This document shows positions 32,301-39,050 of a stretch of DNA of 39,050 nucleotides, piece by piece. Below the pieces are notes generated by a model. The model worked only from the letters and a program-made list of their open reading frames with translations, was not told the origin of the DNA and did no database searches. The DNA is taken from NCBI GenBank assembly GCA_019634275.1, contig JAHQVP010000294.1, forward strand, positions 1 through 39,050. The letters run 5' to 3'. Numbering within the stretch: the first letter of the stretch is position 1; each line of letters opens with the position of its first letter. The translations under genes were made by a program, and so were the position numbers. This DNA is from Saprospiraceae bacterium. GTDB lineage: Bacteria > Bacteroidota > Bacteroidia > Chitinophagales > Saprospiraceae.

Positions 32301-33372
32301 CTCTTTTTTTGCTTGCTTGTTTCAAGTCATAGTGTACCATCTCTTTGACCAGATCAGACAATTCATATTGTCTTGTCCAACCCAGTTCACGTTTTGCTTT
32401 AGATGGATCACCAATCAAAAGATCAACCTCTGTGGGTCGGAAATAGTTTGGATCAACCTTGATGATGGTCTGACCTACCTCGAGATGTTCCATCTCATGA
32501 GGGAGAGATGCAATACGACCTACCTCCTGCTGGCCAGTACCTTCATACGTGACTTCGATGCCCAGCACAGCGAATGCTTGGGTAGCAAAATCGCGGACCT
32601 TAGTGGTTATGCCCGTCGCAATAACATAGTCTTCAGGTTTCTCCTGTTGCAGCATTAACCACATGGCCTGGACATAGTCCTTCGCATGCCCCCAATCCCG
32701 CTCTGCGTCCAGGTTGCCCAGATAGAGCATCGCTTGTTGCCCCGTAAAGATGTTGGCAGCAGCCCGGGTAATTTTGCGGGTTACGAAGGTCTCCCCTCGG
32801 ATGGGACTTTCGTGATTGAAGAGGATGCCATTGACCGCAAACATGTTGTAGGCCTCCCGATAGTTCTTGATGATCCAGTATGCATAAAGTTTGGCCACTC
32901 CATAGGGCGAACGAGGATAAAATGGGGTGTCTTCATTTTGCGGAATTGCCTGTACCAGGCCGTATAACTCACTGGTACTGGCCTGATAGATGCGCGTTTC
33001 CTCTACGCGATCCAGCAAGCGAACCGCCTCCAAGATTCTCAGAGTCCCTAAAGCATCCACGTTGGCGGTGTACTCAGGTTGTTCAAAGCTCACTTTGACG
33101 TGCGACATGGCGCCGAGATTGTAAATCTCACCGGGTCGTATCCGTTGAATCAATCCAATGATGTTGGATGCATCGGTAAGATCTCCATAGTGCAGCATCA
33201 ATTTTTGGCTGTCGACGTGAGGGTCTTCGTAGATGTGATCGATTCTCCCTGTATTAAAACTGGAACTCCTACGCTTTATTCCGTGGACCTCGTAGCCTTT
33301 ATTGAGGAGCAGCTCTGCCAGATATGCTCCGTCCTGACCTGTGATCCCAGTAATCAATGCTACCTTATTCAT
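32284..33372 (-). CDS. gmd: GDP-mannose 4,6-dehydratase
   Basis: Gmd makes GDP-4-keto-6-deoxy-D-mannose from GDP-mannose, feeding Fcl in the next gene. It starts [20 protein letters not shown] with the SDR dinucleotide motif, then [17 protein letters not shown], the catalytic TSELYG, and [15 protein letters not shown] with Yxxx[18 protein letters not shown] is typical. I start at the ATG at 33372 (362 aa); the in-frame extension to 33450 is not Gmd-like. A -7 element lies 21 nt upstream. The divergent neighbour is a membrane glycosyltransferase, consistent with a fucose-containing surface polysaccharide. Confidence 0.96.
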   Translation of the reverse strand: MNKVALITGITGQDGAYLAELLLNKGYEVHGIKRRSSSFNTGRIDHIYEDPHVDSQKLMLHYGDLTDASNIIGLIQRIRPGEIYNLGAMSHVKVSFEQPEYTANVDALGTLRILEAVRLLDRVEETRIYQASTSELYGLVQAIPQNEDTPFYPRSPYGVAKLYAYWIIKNYREAYNMFAVNGILFNHESPIRGETFVTRKITRAAANIFTGQQAMLYLGNLDAERDWGHAKDYVQAMWLMLQQEKPEDYVIATGITTKVRDFATQAFAVLGIEVTYEGTGQQEVGRIASLPHEMEHLEVGQTIIKVDPNYFRPTEVDLLIGDPSKAKRELGWTRQYELSDLVKEMVHYDLKQASKKRDESQR

Positions 33373-33393
33373 GTGCTGCACTTTACTTGGTCT

Positions 33394-33401
33394 CAAAGCT
33401 A
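33394..33401 (-). promoter_or_regulatory. -7 promoter element of gmd-fcl
   Basis: TAGCTTTG on the minus strand matches TAnnTTTG exactly, 21 nt before the gmd ATG. Confidence 0.55.
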
Positions 33402-33434
33402 TGTAAATCAATAATGAAAACATTCCTAAAAACC

Positions 33435-33442
33435 TATATTTG
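33435..33442 (+). promoter_or_regulatory. -7 promoter element of the GT39-like gene
   Basis: TATATTTG matches TAnnTTTG exactly, 20 nt before the ATG at 33463. It is back-to-back with the gmd promoter, so the two glycan operons share a 90-bp divergent control region. Confidence 0.6.
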
Positions 33443-33462
33443 AGCGACAAACTCGGACCGCC

Positions 33463-35118
33463 ATGGCCAAGAAAAAGGCCGGAAAAAAACGCATATCAAA
33501 ACCGAAGACCAAGGCTAAGGACAAGCCTAAATCGCTGTCCCGAAGCGGTCAATTGATATTGGCGATGCTCATTATCGGAATAGGGGCCCTTTTTTGTCTC
33601 TTGTTGTTCGAAGCCAAAATTGGTCTGGCAGGGGATGACTCAACCACCATCTACACTGCATTGAGGGTGCTGGAAGATGGCGTTTATCCCACCTTCCATG
33701 GACCGCTGTATCCACTCTTTCTTGCCACTATCATAGGAACATTTGGCTTCAACATTTTGCTGCTGAAGTTTCTTTCTTTTGTCTTCCTTATTGGATCCTT
33801 TGTTCTCTTCTATTTCAGTTACCGTGATGAGGTTCCTTTTCTCGCTTTGCTCACGTTGTTGCCACTCTTTGCCTGGAACAGCTATTTCCTGTACTACGGC
33901 AGCATGACTTTTGCGGAAGCGTTTTTCATGGTATTGCAGATTGGACTCGTCTTCTATTTCTATCGTCATTGGAACCGGCTGATCGAATGCTCCATGGAGC
34001 GTGACTCCTTGATCAAATGGGCTGGATTAGGACTCGGCATCTTCTTAATTGGTCTTAGCCGTAATGCAGGTGTTGCTTGTATCGGAGCTTTTGTTCTCTT
34101 TTGGCTAATCTATAAGGAGTGGAAACCATTGGGTTTTACCCTTGCGGCCTACGCTGCATTTCGAATACCATATGAGGTCATTATGAAAGTAGCGGGAGTC
34201 GGACAGCAATTTTCAACCCAAGGCAAAATCTTTTTATACAAAGATCCTTATGATTTCAACGCAGGACGAGAAGATTTTATGGGATACATCAATCGCTTTA
34301 CGGGCAACATTGATCTCTATATCTCGAAACAAACTCCCAAAGTGTTGGGACTTCGCCCCGAAAATACCACCGACACCAGTACACTGGTCTCGCTCCTCAT
34401 TGTTGCTGCTGCGGTAGCGGCGTTTGTATACCTCTATAAGCGGAACCGAAAACTGGTGTTCGCATTAACTCTTTTCGTGGCTTATACCGGAGTCTCCTTT
34501 CTCACCTTACATAAGCGATGGGACCAGGATCGACTCATCATTCCCTATATCCCTTACCTCCTTGTAGTGTTTGTAGGTGCCTTGGCATTATGGGGCAAAG
34601 CCAAAAACCTACGGGCCATACATGTCATTCTACCTGCTCTTCTGGGGTTGATGACGTTGCCGATCTTGACGCGTACCTTCACGAAAATCAAAGCGAACTC
34701 CATCACCTTACAAAAAAATCTAGGGGGCGACCCTCTCTACGGCTACAATCAGGACTATCGCAATTACATGGAGATGAGCAAATGGGCTGCTGAGAATCTT
34801 CCCGATTCCTCGCGTGTGGCCTGTCGCAAAGGTTCGATATCTACTGTAATATCTGGATCTCGGAAATTCTCTGGGATTTCACGTGTGCCCAGTCAAGATC
34901 CGGATGAATTGCTACAATTCTTAAAAGATCGAAATATAACGCATGTATTGGTGGGAAGTCTGCGACTTAATCCTAATATTAAAAATGGTCAATTGATCAC
35001 CACTGTTCATAATGTAGTCGCACTGATTGAAAGGGAGTATCGAGGTACATTTCGACTGGTTCATCAAATAGGCGCAGAAGACGATGAGCCAGCAAAACTA
35101 TACGTACTGACGAGATAA
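33463..35118 (+). CDS. GT39-like integral membrane glycosyltransferase
   Basis: This is a GT-C type polytopic protein (551 aa), probably using a lipid-linked sugar donor on the outer face of the inner membrane. A very basic cytoplasmic tail (about residues 1-27, Lys/Arg-rich) precedes the first helix (31-50). The first outer loop has [18 protein letters not shown] with Asp58-Asp59, the acidic pair expected of PMT/ArnT-like enzymes, then [12 protein letters not shown]. About ten further hydrophobic segments and a soluble C-terminal domain of about 130 residues follow. Sugar and acceptor are unknown; context is surface glycan synthesis. The next gene starts 3 nt after the stop. Confidence 0.75.
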   Translation: MAKKKAGKKRISKPKTKAKDKPKSLSRSGQLILAMLIIGIGALFCLLLFEAKIGLAGDDSTTIYTALRVLEDGVYPTFHGPLYPLFLATIIGTFGFNILLLKFLSFVFLIGSFVLFYFSYRDEVPFLALLTLLPLFAWNSYFLYYGSMTFAEAFFMVLQIGLVFYFYRHWNRLIECSMERDSLIKWAGLGLGIFLIGLSRNAGVACIGAFVLFWLIYKEWKPLGFTLAAYAAFRIPYEVIMKVAGVGQQFSTQGKIFLYKDPYDFNAGREDFMGYINRFTGNIDLYISKQTPKVLGLRPENTTDTSTLVSLLIVAAAVAAFVYLYKRNRKLVFALTLFVAYTGVSFLTLHKRWDQDRLIIPYIPYLLVVFVGALALWGKAKNLRAIHVILPALLGLMTLPILTRTFTKIKANSITLQKNLGGDPLYGYNQDYRNYMEMSKWAAENLPDSSRVACRKGSISTVISGSRKFSGISRVPSQDPDELLQFLKDRNITHVLVGSLRLNPNIKNGQLITTVHNVVALIEREYRGTFRLVHQIGAEDDEPAKLYVLTR

Positions 35119-35121
35119 CTG

Positions 35122-35874
35122 GTGAGAAAAATAAGTTCAGAATCGGCCTTGGATTCTCCAGAACGTACCGAGGAGCATCGACAAATTATTGCTGTCAACA
35201 CATACCTCAACAAGGTATATCGTTCCTGGTATGAACAGTTTGTGAGAGAGTCCCAAACACTGCCCTCTGGTTTAAAATTGGAATTGGGATCAGGTGGTGG
35301 ATTTATCAAGGACATAATCCCTGATATGATAACATCTGATGTCCTAGAAATTTCAGGCATAGACAAGATTATTGACGCACGTAATCTGCCTTTTGAAAAT
35401 CAGACGCTGGCTGGGATATTTATGATCAACGTCCTGCATCATATCCCTCAGATAGACTCCTTTTTTAGGGAAGCTGACCGTGTCCTAATTCCTGGTGGTA
35501 AGATCATAATGATTGAGCCTGCAAATACTGCATTAAGCAGTTTTATTTATCGTAAATACCATCATGAATTGTTTGACACTTCTCTGGATTGGAGCTTTCC
35601 CGAAAGTGGTCCTCTTTCCGGATCAAATCAGGCACTGCCTTGGATTATTTTTGAGCGGGACTACCCTATTTTTCGTAAAAAATATCCCACTCTCCATCTA
35701 CTTAAACGTTGGAATCATACACCGTTTAATTATATAATCTCCGGCGGAGTAAGTCGAAGTCCACTCCTACCGTCCTCTTTATTTAATCTGGTACGCTTTG
35801 TTGAAAAATACCCCTTGCTGCCATTTAGAAATCTTTTAAGCCTATTTCAGACGATAATAGTGGAGAAAAAATGA
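35122..35874 (+). CDS. Class I SAM-dependent methyltransferase
   Basis: This 250-aa protein has a Rossmann methyltransferase core: motif I KLELGSGGGF at about 51-60, an acidic strand end at IDKIIDARNLPF, motif IV IFMINVLHHIPQ and post-motif GGKIIMIEPAN. The C-terminal third is rich in aromatic residues and could recognise a lipid-linked or sugar acceptor. The start is GTG. It is sandwiched between a membrane glycosyltransferase and a methyltransferase-GT2 fusion (ATGA overlap), so glycan or glycolipid methylation is the best guess. The sequence is visibly more AT-rich than the genes before 33 kb. Confidence 0.85.
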   Translation: MRKISSESALDSPERTEEHRQIIAVNTYLNKVYRSWYEQFVRESQTLPSGLKLELGSGGGFIKDIIPDMITSDVLEISGIDKIIDARNLPFENQTLAGIFMINVLHHIPQIDSFFREADRVLIPGGKIIMIEPANTALSSFIYRKYHHELFDTSLDWSFPESGPLSGSNQALPWIIFERDYPIFRKKYPTLHLLKRWNHTPFNYIISGGVSRSPLLPSSLFNLVRFVEKYPLLPFRNLLSLFQTIIVEKK

Positions 35875-37289
35875 GAAAGAAAATATTCTATGAGCATTTT
35901 GAAAAATTGGCCAATCGCCGGGGTCAGTCAAGAAGTGCGCGCAGCTACTACTGGAATAGCATTACCAAGGAATGTGCATTTTTTGTTCACGAAGATGATA
36001 CCGTTCTCGAGGTAGGTTGTGGCTCAGGTGATCTACTCGCCGGATTGCAATGCTCAAAAAAAGTAGGCATAGATTTCAGCCCAGCGATGATTGAGACCGC
36101 TAAGCAACGGGGGCACGAAGGCATTGACTTTATTTGCCTGGAAGCCGAGCGCGCATCAGAATTGGAAGAAAAATTTGATGTTATTATCCTTTCCAATCTG
36201 GTTGGAGTAGTTGACGACGTACAATCGGTATTTGATCAGCTAAAATCAATTGTGAAGCCTCAGGGTAGAATTATCATTAATTATTACAGCCAGCTTTGGG
36301 AACCCATTTTAAAATTCGGGTCCTTAATCGGTCTTCGAGATCGAATTCCTAATCAGAATTGGTTGTCTGGATTTGACATTCAAAATCTTCTTTATCTATC
36401 TGGATTTGATACATATCGAAAATCCAAGAGCCTAATTTTACCCTATAATATTCCCATCATTTCCTTCTTGGTTAATAAGATTTTGGCACGCTTACCCCTT
36501 TTTCGCCAGCTCTGCCTAAATGAGTTTGTTCACGCACGCCTCCAACCTTCGGTTCCCACAAAAGAGTATAAGACTTCAGTTATCATCCCTGCAAGAAATG
36601 AAGCCGGAAACATAGAAGCTGCTATCCAACGCCTGCCTGATTTTGGCGGTGGTGTCGAAATCGTGTACGTAGAGGGTAATTCCACTGACAATACCTGGGA
36701 GGTCATTCAGGAGATGGCCAAAAAATATCAGGATTCTCACGAGATCCAAATAATGCAGCAGGATGGAAAAGGAAAAGGCGATGCAGTACGCAAGGGGTTT
36801 GCTGCTGCTACAGGAGACATATTGATGATTTTGGATGCAGATCTCACCGTCCCTCCCGAAGATATTCCAAAATTTTATGACGCACTGGTGGCCGGCAAAG
36901 GTGAATTTATAAATGGTTGTCGCCTGATCTATCCAATGGAGAGCAAAGCCATGCGATTCCTCAATATGTTGGGAAATAAGTTTTTTAGCTATCTATTTAG
37001 CTGGTTAATTGAACAACCCATCAAGGATACATTATGCGGCACCAAAGTGCTGTTTGCAGAAGACTACCAAAAATTAATTGCCAACCGTAAATACTTCGGT
37101 GAGTTTGACCCCTTTGGGGATTTCGACCTTATTTTTGGCGCATTTAAATTAAATCTAAAAATTATCGATCTGCCCATCCGCTATCGAGATCGCACATATG
37201 GTGATACCAACATTTCCAGATTTAAGCATGGCATCATCCTGCTTAGAATGTGTTGGTTTGCCGCGCGAAAATTAAAGTTTAGATCGTGA
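35871..37289 (+). CDS. Fusion of class I methyltransferase and GT2 glycosyltransferase
   Basis: This 472-aa two-domain protein begins with a methyltransferase (about 43-140: VLEVGCGSGDLL, VGIDFSPAMIE, IILSNLVGVV, GRIIINYY). A linker with a hydrophobic patch (about 185-215) leads to a GT2 domain of the dolichyl/polyprenyl-phosphate mannosyl- or glucosyltransferase type (235-455: SVIIPARNEAGNI, YVEGNSTDNTWEV, GKGKGDAVRKGF, DAD at 322-324, DTLCGTKV). It lacks the C-terminal membrane helices of many such enzymes. The GT2 half may make the lipid-linked sugar used by the GT39-like protein two genes upstream. The start overlaps the preceding stop by 4 nt. The uvrB stop faces it, 18 nt away. Confidence 0.87.
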   Translation: MRKKIFYEHFEKLANRRGQSRSARSYYWNSITKECAFFVHEDDTVLEVGCGSGDLLAGLQCSKKVGIDFSPAMIETAKQRGHEGIDFICLEAERASELEEKFDVIILSNLVGVVDDVQSVFDQLKSIVKPQGRIIINYYSQLWEPILKFGSLIGLRDRIPNQNWLSGFDIQNLLYLSGFDTYRKSKSLILPYNIPIISFLVNKILARLPLFRQLCLNEFVHARLQPSVPTKEYKTSVIIPARNEAGNIEAAIQRLPDFGGGVEIVYVEGNSTDNTWEVIQEMAKKYQDSHEIQIMQQDGKGKGDAVRKGFAAATGDILMILDADLTVPPEDIPKFYDALVAGKGEFINGCRLIYPMESKAMRFLNMLGNKFFSYLFSWLIEQPIKDTLCGTKVLFAEDYQKLIANRKYFGEFDPFGDFDLIFGAFKLNLKIIDLPIRYRDRTYGDTNISRFKHGIILLRMCWFAARKLKFRS

Positions 37290-37307
37290 ATAAAACAGCG
37301 GTTTATT

Positions 37308-39050
37308 CTAGATAAATTTAAGCTGTTTGCGCAAGGCAAATAGTTCGTCTCGAAGGTGCGCTGCTGTAATAAAATCGAGATCCTTCGCTGCCGCTTTCAT
37401 TTTGCGCTCCGTTTCACTAATGGCACGCTCCAGTTGATCCCGACTCATGTATTGAACCACGGGATCAGCAGCGAGGTTAGGTTCCATGCTTTCCACGTAC
37501 TGAGTAGGCTTGGGTTCGCGAACATCCAAAATCGACTTCACGTCCTTTGCCTTCTTTACTGACTCGGGGGTAATGCCGTGCTCTTCGTTATATGCCAGTT
37601 GCTTAGCCCGGCGTCGGTTAGTCTCATCGATGGTACGTTGCATGGAATCGGTGATCTTATCGGCATAGAAGATGACCTTGCCATTGACATTGCGCGCTGC
37701 CCTCCCTGCCGTCTGAGTCAGCGATCGCTCGTTTCTCAAAAAACCTTCTTTGTCTGCATCGATTATGGCCACCAAAGAGACCTCTGGCAAATCCAATCCT
37801 TCGCGCAGGAGATTAACGCCAATAAGCACGTCAAAGTCCCCTTCGCGTAGTTGCTGCAGAATCTCTACACGCTCCATGGTATCCACCTCAGAATGGATAT
37901 AGCGACATTTGATGTCCAGTCGAGCCAGGTACTTGGATAGTTCTTCGGACATGCGCTTGGTCAACGTTGTGACCAATACACGTTCTTTGGCCTCAATGCG
38001 AAGATTGATTTCTTCCAACAAATCATCAATTTGGTTAATGCTGGGCCGTACTTCGATTGGAGGGTCCAAAAGACCAGTGGGGCGCACCACCTGCTCTACA
38101 ATGAGTCCTCCGGTTTCTTCCAGTTCATAGTCTCCTGGGGTAGCGCTTACATAAATGACCTGATTCGAAAGGTTTTGGAACTCTCCAAAATCCAATGGCC
38201 GATTATCCATTGCTGAGGGTAGTCGAAAACCAAAATTGACAAGATTGAGTTTTCGAGCGCGATCACCAGCCCACATACCGCGCACTTGCGGAACCGTTAC
38301 ATGGCTCTCATCTATGGCGAGTATGTAGTCATCAGGAAAATAGTCCAATAGACAAAACGGACGTGTTCCTGGTTCTCGTCCATCAAAAAACCTGGAGTAG
38401 TTTTCGACTCCGTTGCAATAGCCGAGTTCACGCATCATTTCAAGATCAAAAGTGACACGTTCCTTGATTCGCTTTGCTTCTATAAATCTCAATTCGCTTT
38501 CGAAATACTTTTCCTGCTCGTGCAGTTCATTCTCAATGTCCACAAAGATTTCCTTCATCCGGTCTCGGGGTGCCACATATAGATTGGCAGGGAAGATCGC
38601 TGCATGCTGCAAATTCTCTATGCGCTTCCCGGATTCTATTTCGAGACGCTCAATGGTTTCGATTTCGTCTCCAAAGAAAATGACTCGATAGCCATATTCG
38701 ACGTACGGCAGATTGATGTCCACTGTATCGCCCTTTACCCGAAAAGTGCCTCGCTCAAATCGCACCTCAGATCTTGAGTACAAGGATTCCACCAGGCTAT
38801 GTAAAAATGCATTGCGCGGGATGACCTGACCTTCTTCAATCCGAATGATTCCACTTTTGTAGTCTTCTGGGTTGCCCATGCCATATATGCAGGAGACAGA
38901 AGCCACGATAATGATGTCTCGTCGACCCGACAGCAATGAAGATGTTGCCCGCAAGCGCAACTTATCTACTTCCTCATTGATGGAAAGGTCCTTCTCTATG
39001 TACAGATCGGTGGAAGGGACATAGGCCTCAGGCTGGTAGTAATCGTAGTA
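37308..39050 (-). CDS. uvrB: Excinuclease ABC subunit B, cut by the window edge
   Basis: UvrB is the damage-verifying helicase of nucleotide excision repair. The frame is open to the last base of the window: codons from 39050 read YYDYYQPEAYVPSTDLYIEK, matching UvrB just before the RATSSLLSGRRDIIIVASVSCIYG block. Later features are DESHVTVPQVRGM, LVTTLTKRMSEEL, the helicase VI region DADKEGFLRNERSLTQTAGRAARN and a C-terminal UVR motif (about the last 40 residues) that contacts UvrC. About 580 residues are present of roughly 670-680; the Walker A part lies outside. A Met codon at 38960 is internal, not the start. Confidence 0.96.
   Translation of the reverse strand, partial: YYDYYQPEAYVPSTDLYIEKDLSINEEVDKLRLRATSSLLSGRRDIIIVASVSCIYGMGNPEDYKSGIIRIEEGQVIPRNAFLHSLVESLYSRSEVRFERGTFRVKGDTVDINLPYVEYGYRVIFFGDEIETIERLEIESGKRIENLQHAAIFPANLYVAPRDRMKEIFVDIENELHEQEKYFESELRFIEAKRIKERVTFDLEMMRELGYCNGVENYSRFFDGREPGTRPFCLLDYFPDDYILAIDESHVTVPQVRGMWAGDRARKLNLVNFGFRLPSAMDNRPLDFGEFQNLSNQVIYVSATPGDYELEETGGLIVEQVVRPTGLLDPPIEVRPSINQIDDLLEEINLRIEAKERVLVTTLTKRMSEELSKYLARLDIKCRYIHSEVDTMERVEILQQLREGDFDVLIGVNLLREGLDLPEVSLVAIIDADKEGFLRNERSLTQTAGRAARNVNGKVIFYADKITDSMQRTIDETNRRRAKQLAYNEEHGITPESVKKAKDVKSILDVREPKPTQYVESMEPNLAADPVVQYMSRDQLERAISETERKMKAAAKDLDFITAAHLRDELFALRKQLKFI

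Noticed and set aside
37288..37308. GAATAAA/TTTATTC hairpin between the fusion gene and uvrB
   Set aside because: Seven mostly A-T pairs without a following T-run; it is likely a by-product of AT-rich sequence around two stop codons.
38940..38980. Start of uvrB at the internal Met codon 38960
   Set aside because: The reading frame continues without a stop to the window edge and encodes conserved UvrB sequence there, so the gene is cut by the window, not truncated in the genome.
1..39050. Mobile elements, CRISPR arrays, phage genes or toxin-antitoxin pairs
   Set aside because: No transposase, integrase, regularly spaced repeats, phage structural genes or small paired ORFs of such families were seen on either strand.

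Overview
The window looks like ordinary chromosome from a member of the Bacteroidota, with mid-range base composition. Several gene starts and the tRNA are preceded by the TAnnTTTG -7 element used by the housekeeping sigma factor of that phylum. Shine-Dalgarno sequences are mostly absent, GTG and TTG starts are frequent, and DUF4230, an Lgt-like membrane protein and a double HhH protein of a Bacteroidota type are present. Class or genus cannot be fixed by eye; a saprospirian/cytophagian-like marine or soil heterotroph would fit. I see no IS element, integrase, phage module, CRISPR array or rRNA.

Layout. 0.1-2.7 kb: periplasmic HtrA protease, a calcineurin-like phosphodiesterase and a secreted protein of unknown function. 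2.75-7.5 kb: a tight plus-strand catabolic operon with a 2,3-diketo-L-gulonate reductase homologue (DlgD/YiaK), a Gfo/Idh/MocA oxidoreductase and a complete TRAP transporter (lipoprotein DctP, DctQ, DctM). This resembles the yiaK/yiaMNO part of the E. coli yia operon and probably imports and reduces a sugar-acid breakdown product. 7.5-11.6 kb: seven-heme cytochrome c, YedK/HMCES-type abasic-site protein, POT peptide transporter and a TfoX-N protein. 11.6-14.0 kb: minus-strand envelope operon (flippase-like protein, DUF3108, DUF4230). 14.2-18.1 kb: ruvC, a DinB/YfiT-like protein, lactate permease, a beta-barrel protein and a CAU tRNA.

18.2-20.7 kb: recX, then a two-gene unit made of an OmpA-family protein with a duplicated (one degenerate) OmpA-like module and a membrane-anchored coiled-coil protein carrying two copies of an 88-residue HhH repeat, closed by a strong terminator. 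20.8-28.5 kb: nadB, a GT4 glycosyltransferase, an Lgt-like protein, an exported amidohydrolase, a small beta-barrel protein preceded by a terminator-like hairpin, and the tRNA methylthiotransferase mtaB. 28.6-31.4 kb: a DSD1-type PLP enzyme translationally coupled to a GH13 oligo-1,6-glucosidase-like enzyme.

31.4-37.3 kb: surface glycan functions. gmd and fcl make GDP-L-fucose. Divergent from them are a GT39-like membrane transferase, a methyltransferase and a methyltransferase-GT2 fusion. The window ends inside uvrB (minus strand), whose N-terminus lies beyond base 39050.

No wholly new system is evident. The best candidates for a second look are the OmpA/double-HhH pair, the methyltransferase-GT2 fusion block, putative leaderless GTG genes with the -7 box 4-5 nt before the start, the terminator-like leader before the 26.6 kb gene, the Lgt-like protein lacking the usual histidine, and the lipoprotein TRAP receptor. 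Gene identities rest on motif recognition and recalled family features; no database search was possible.
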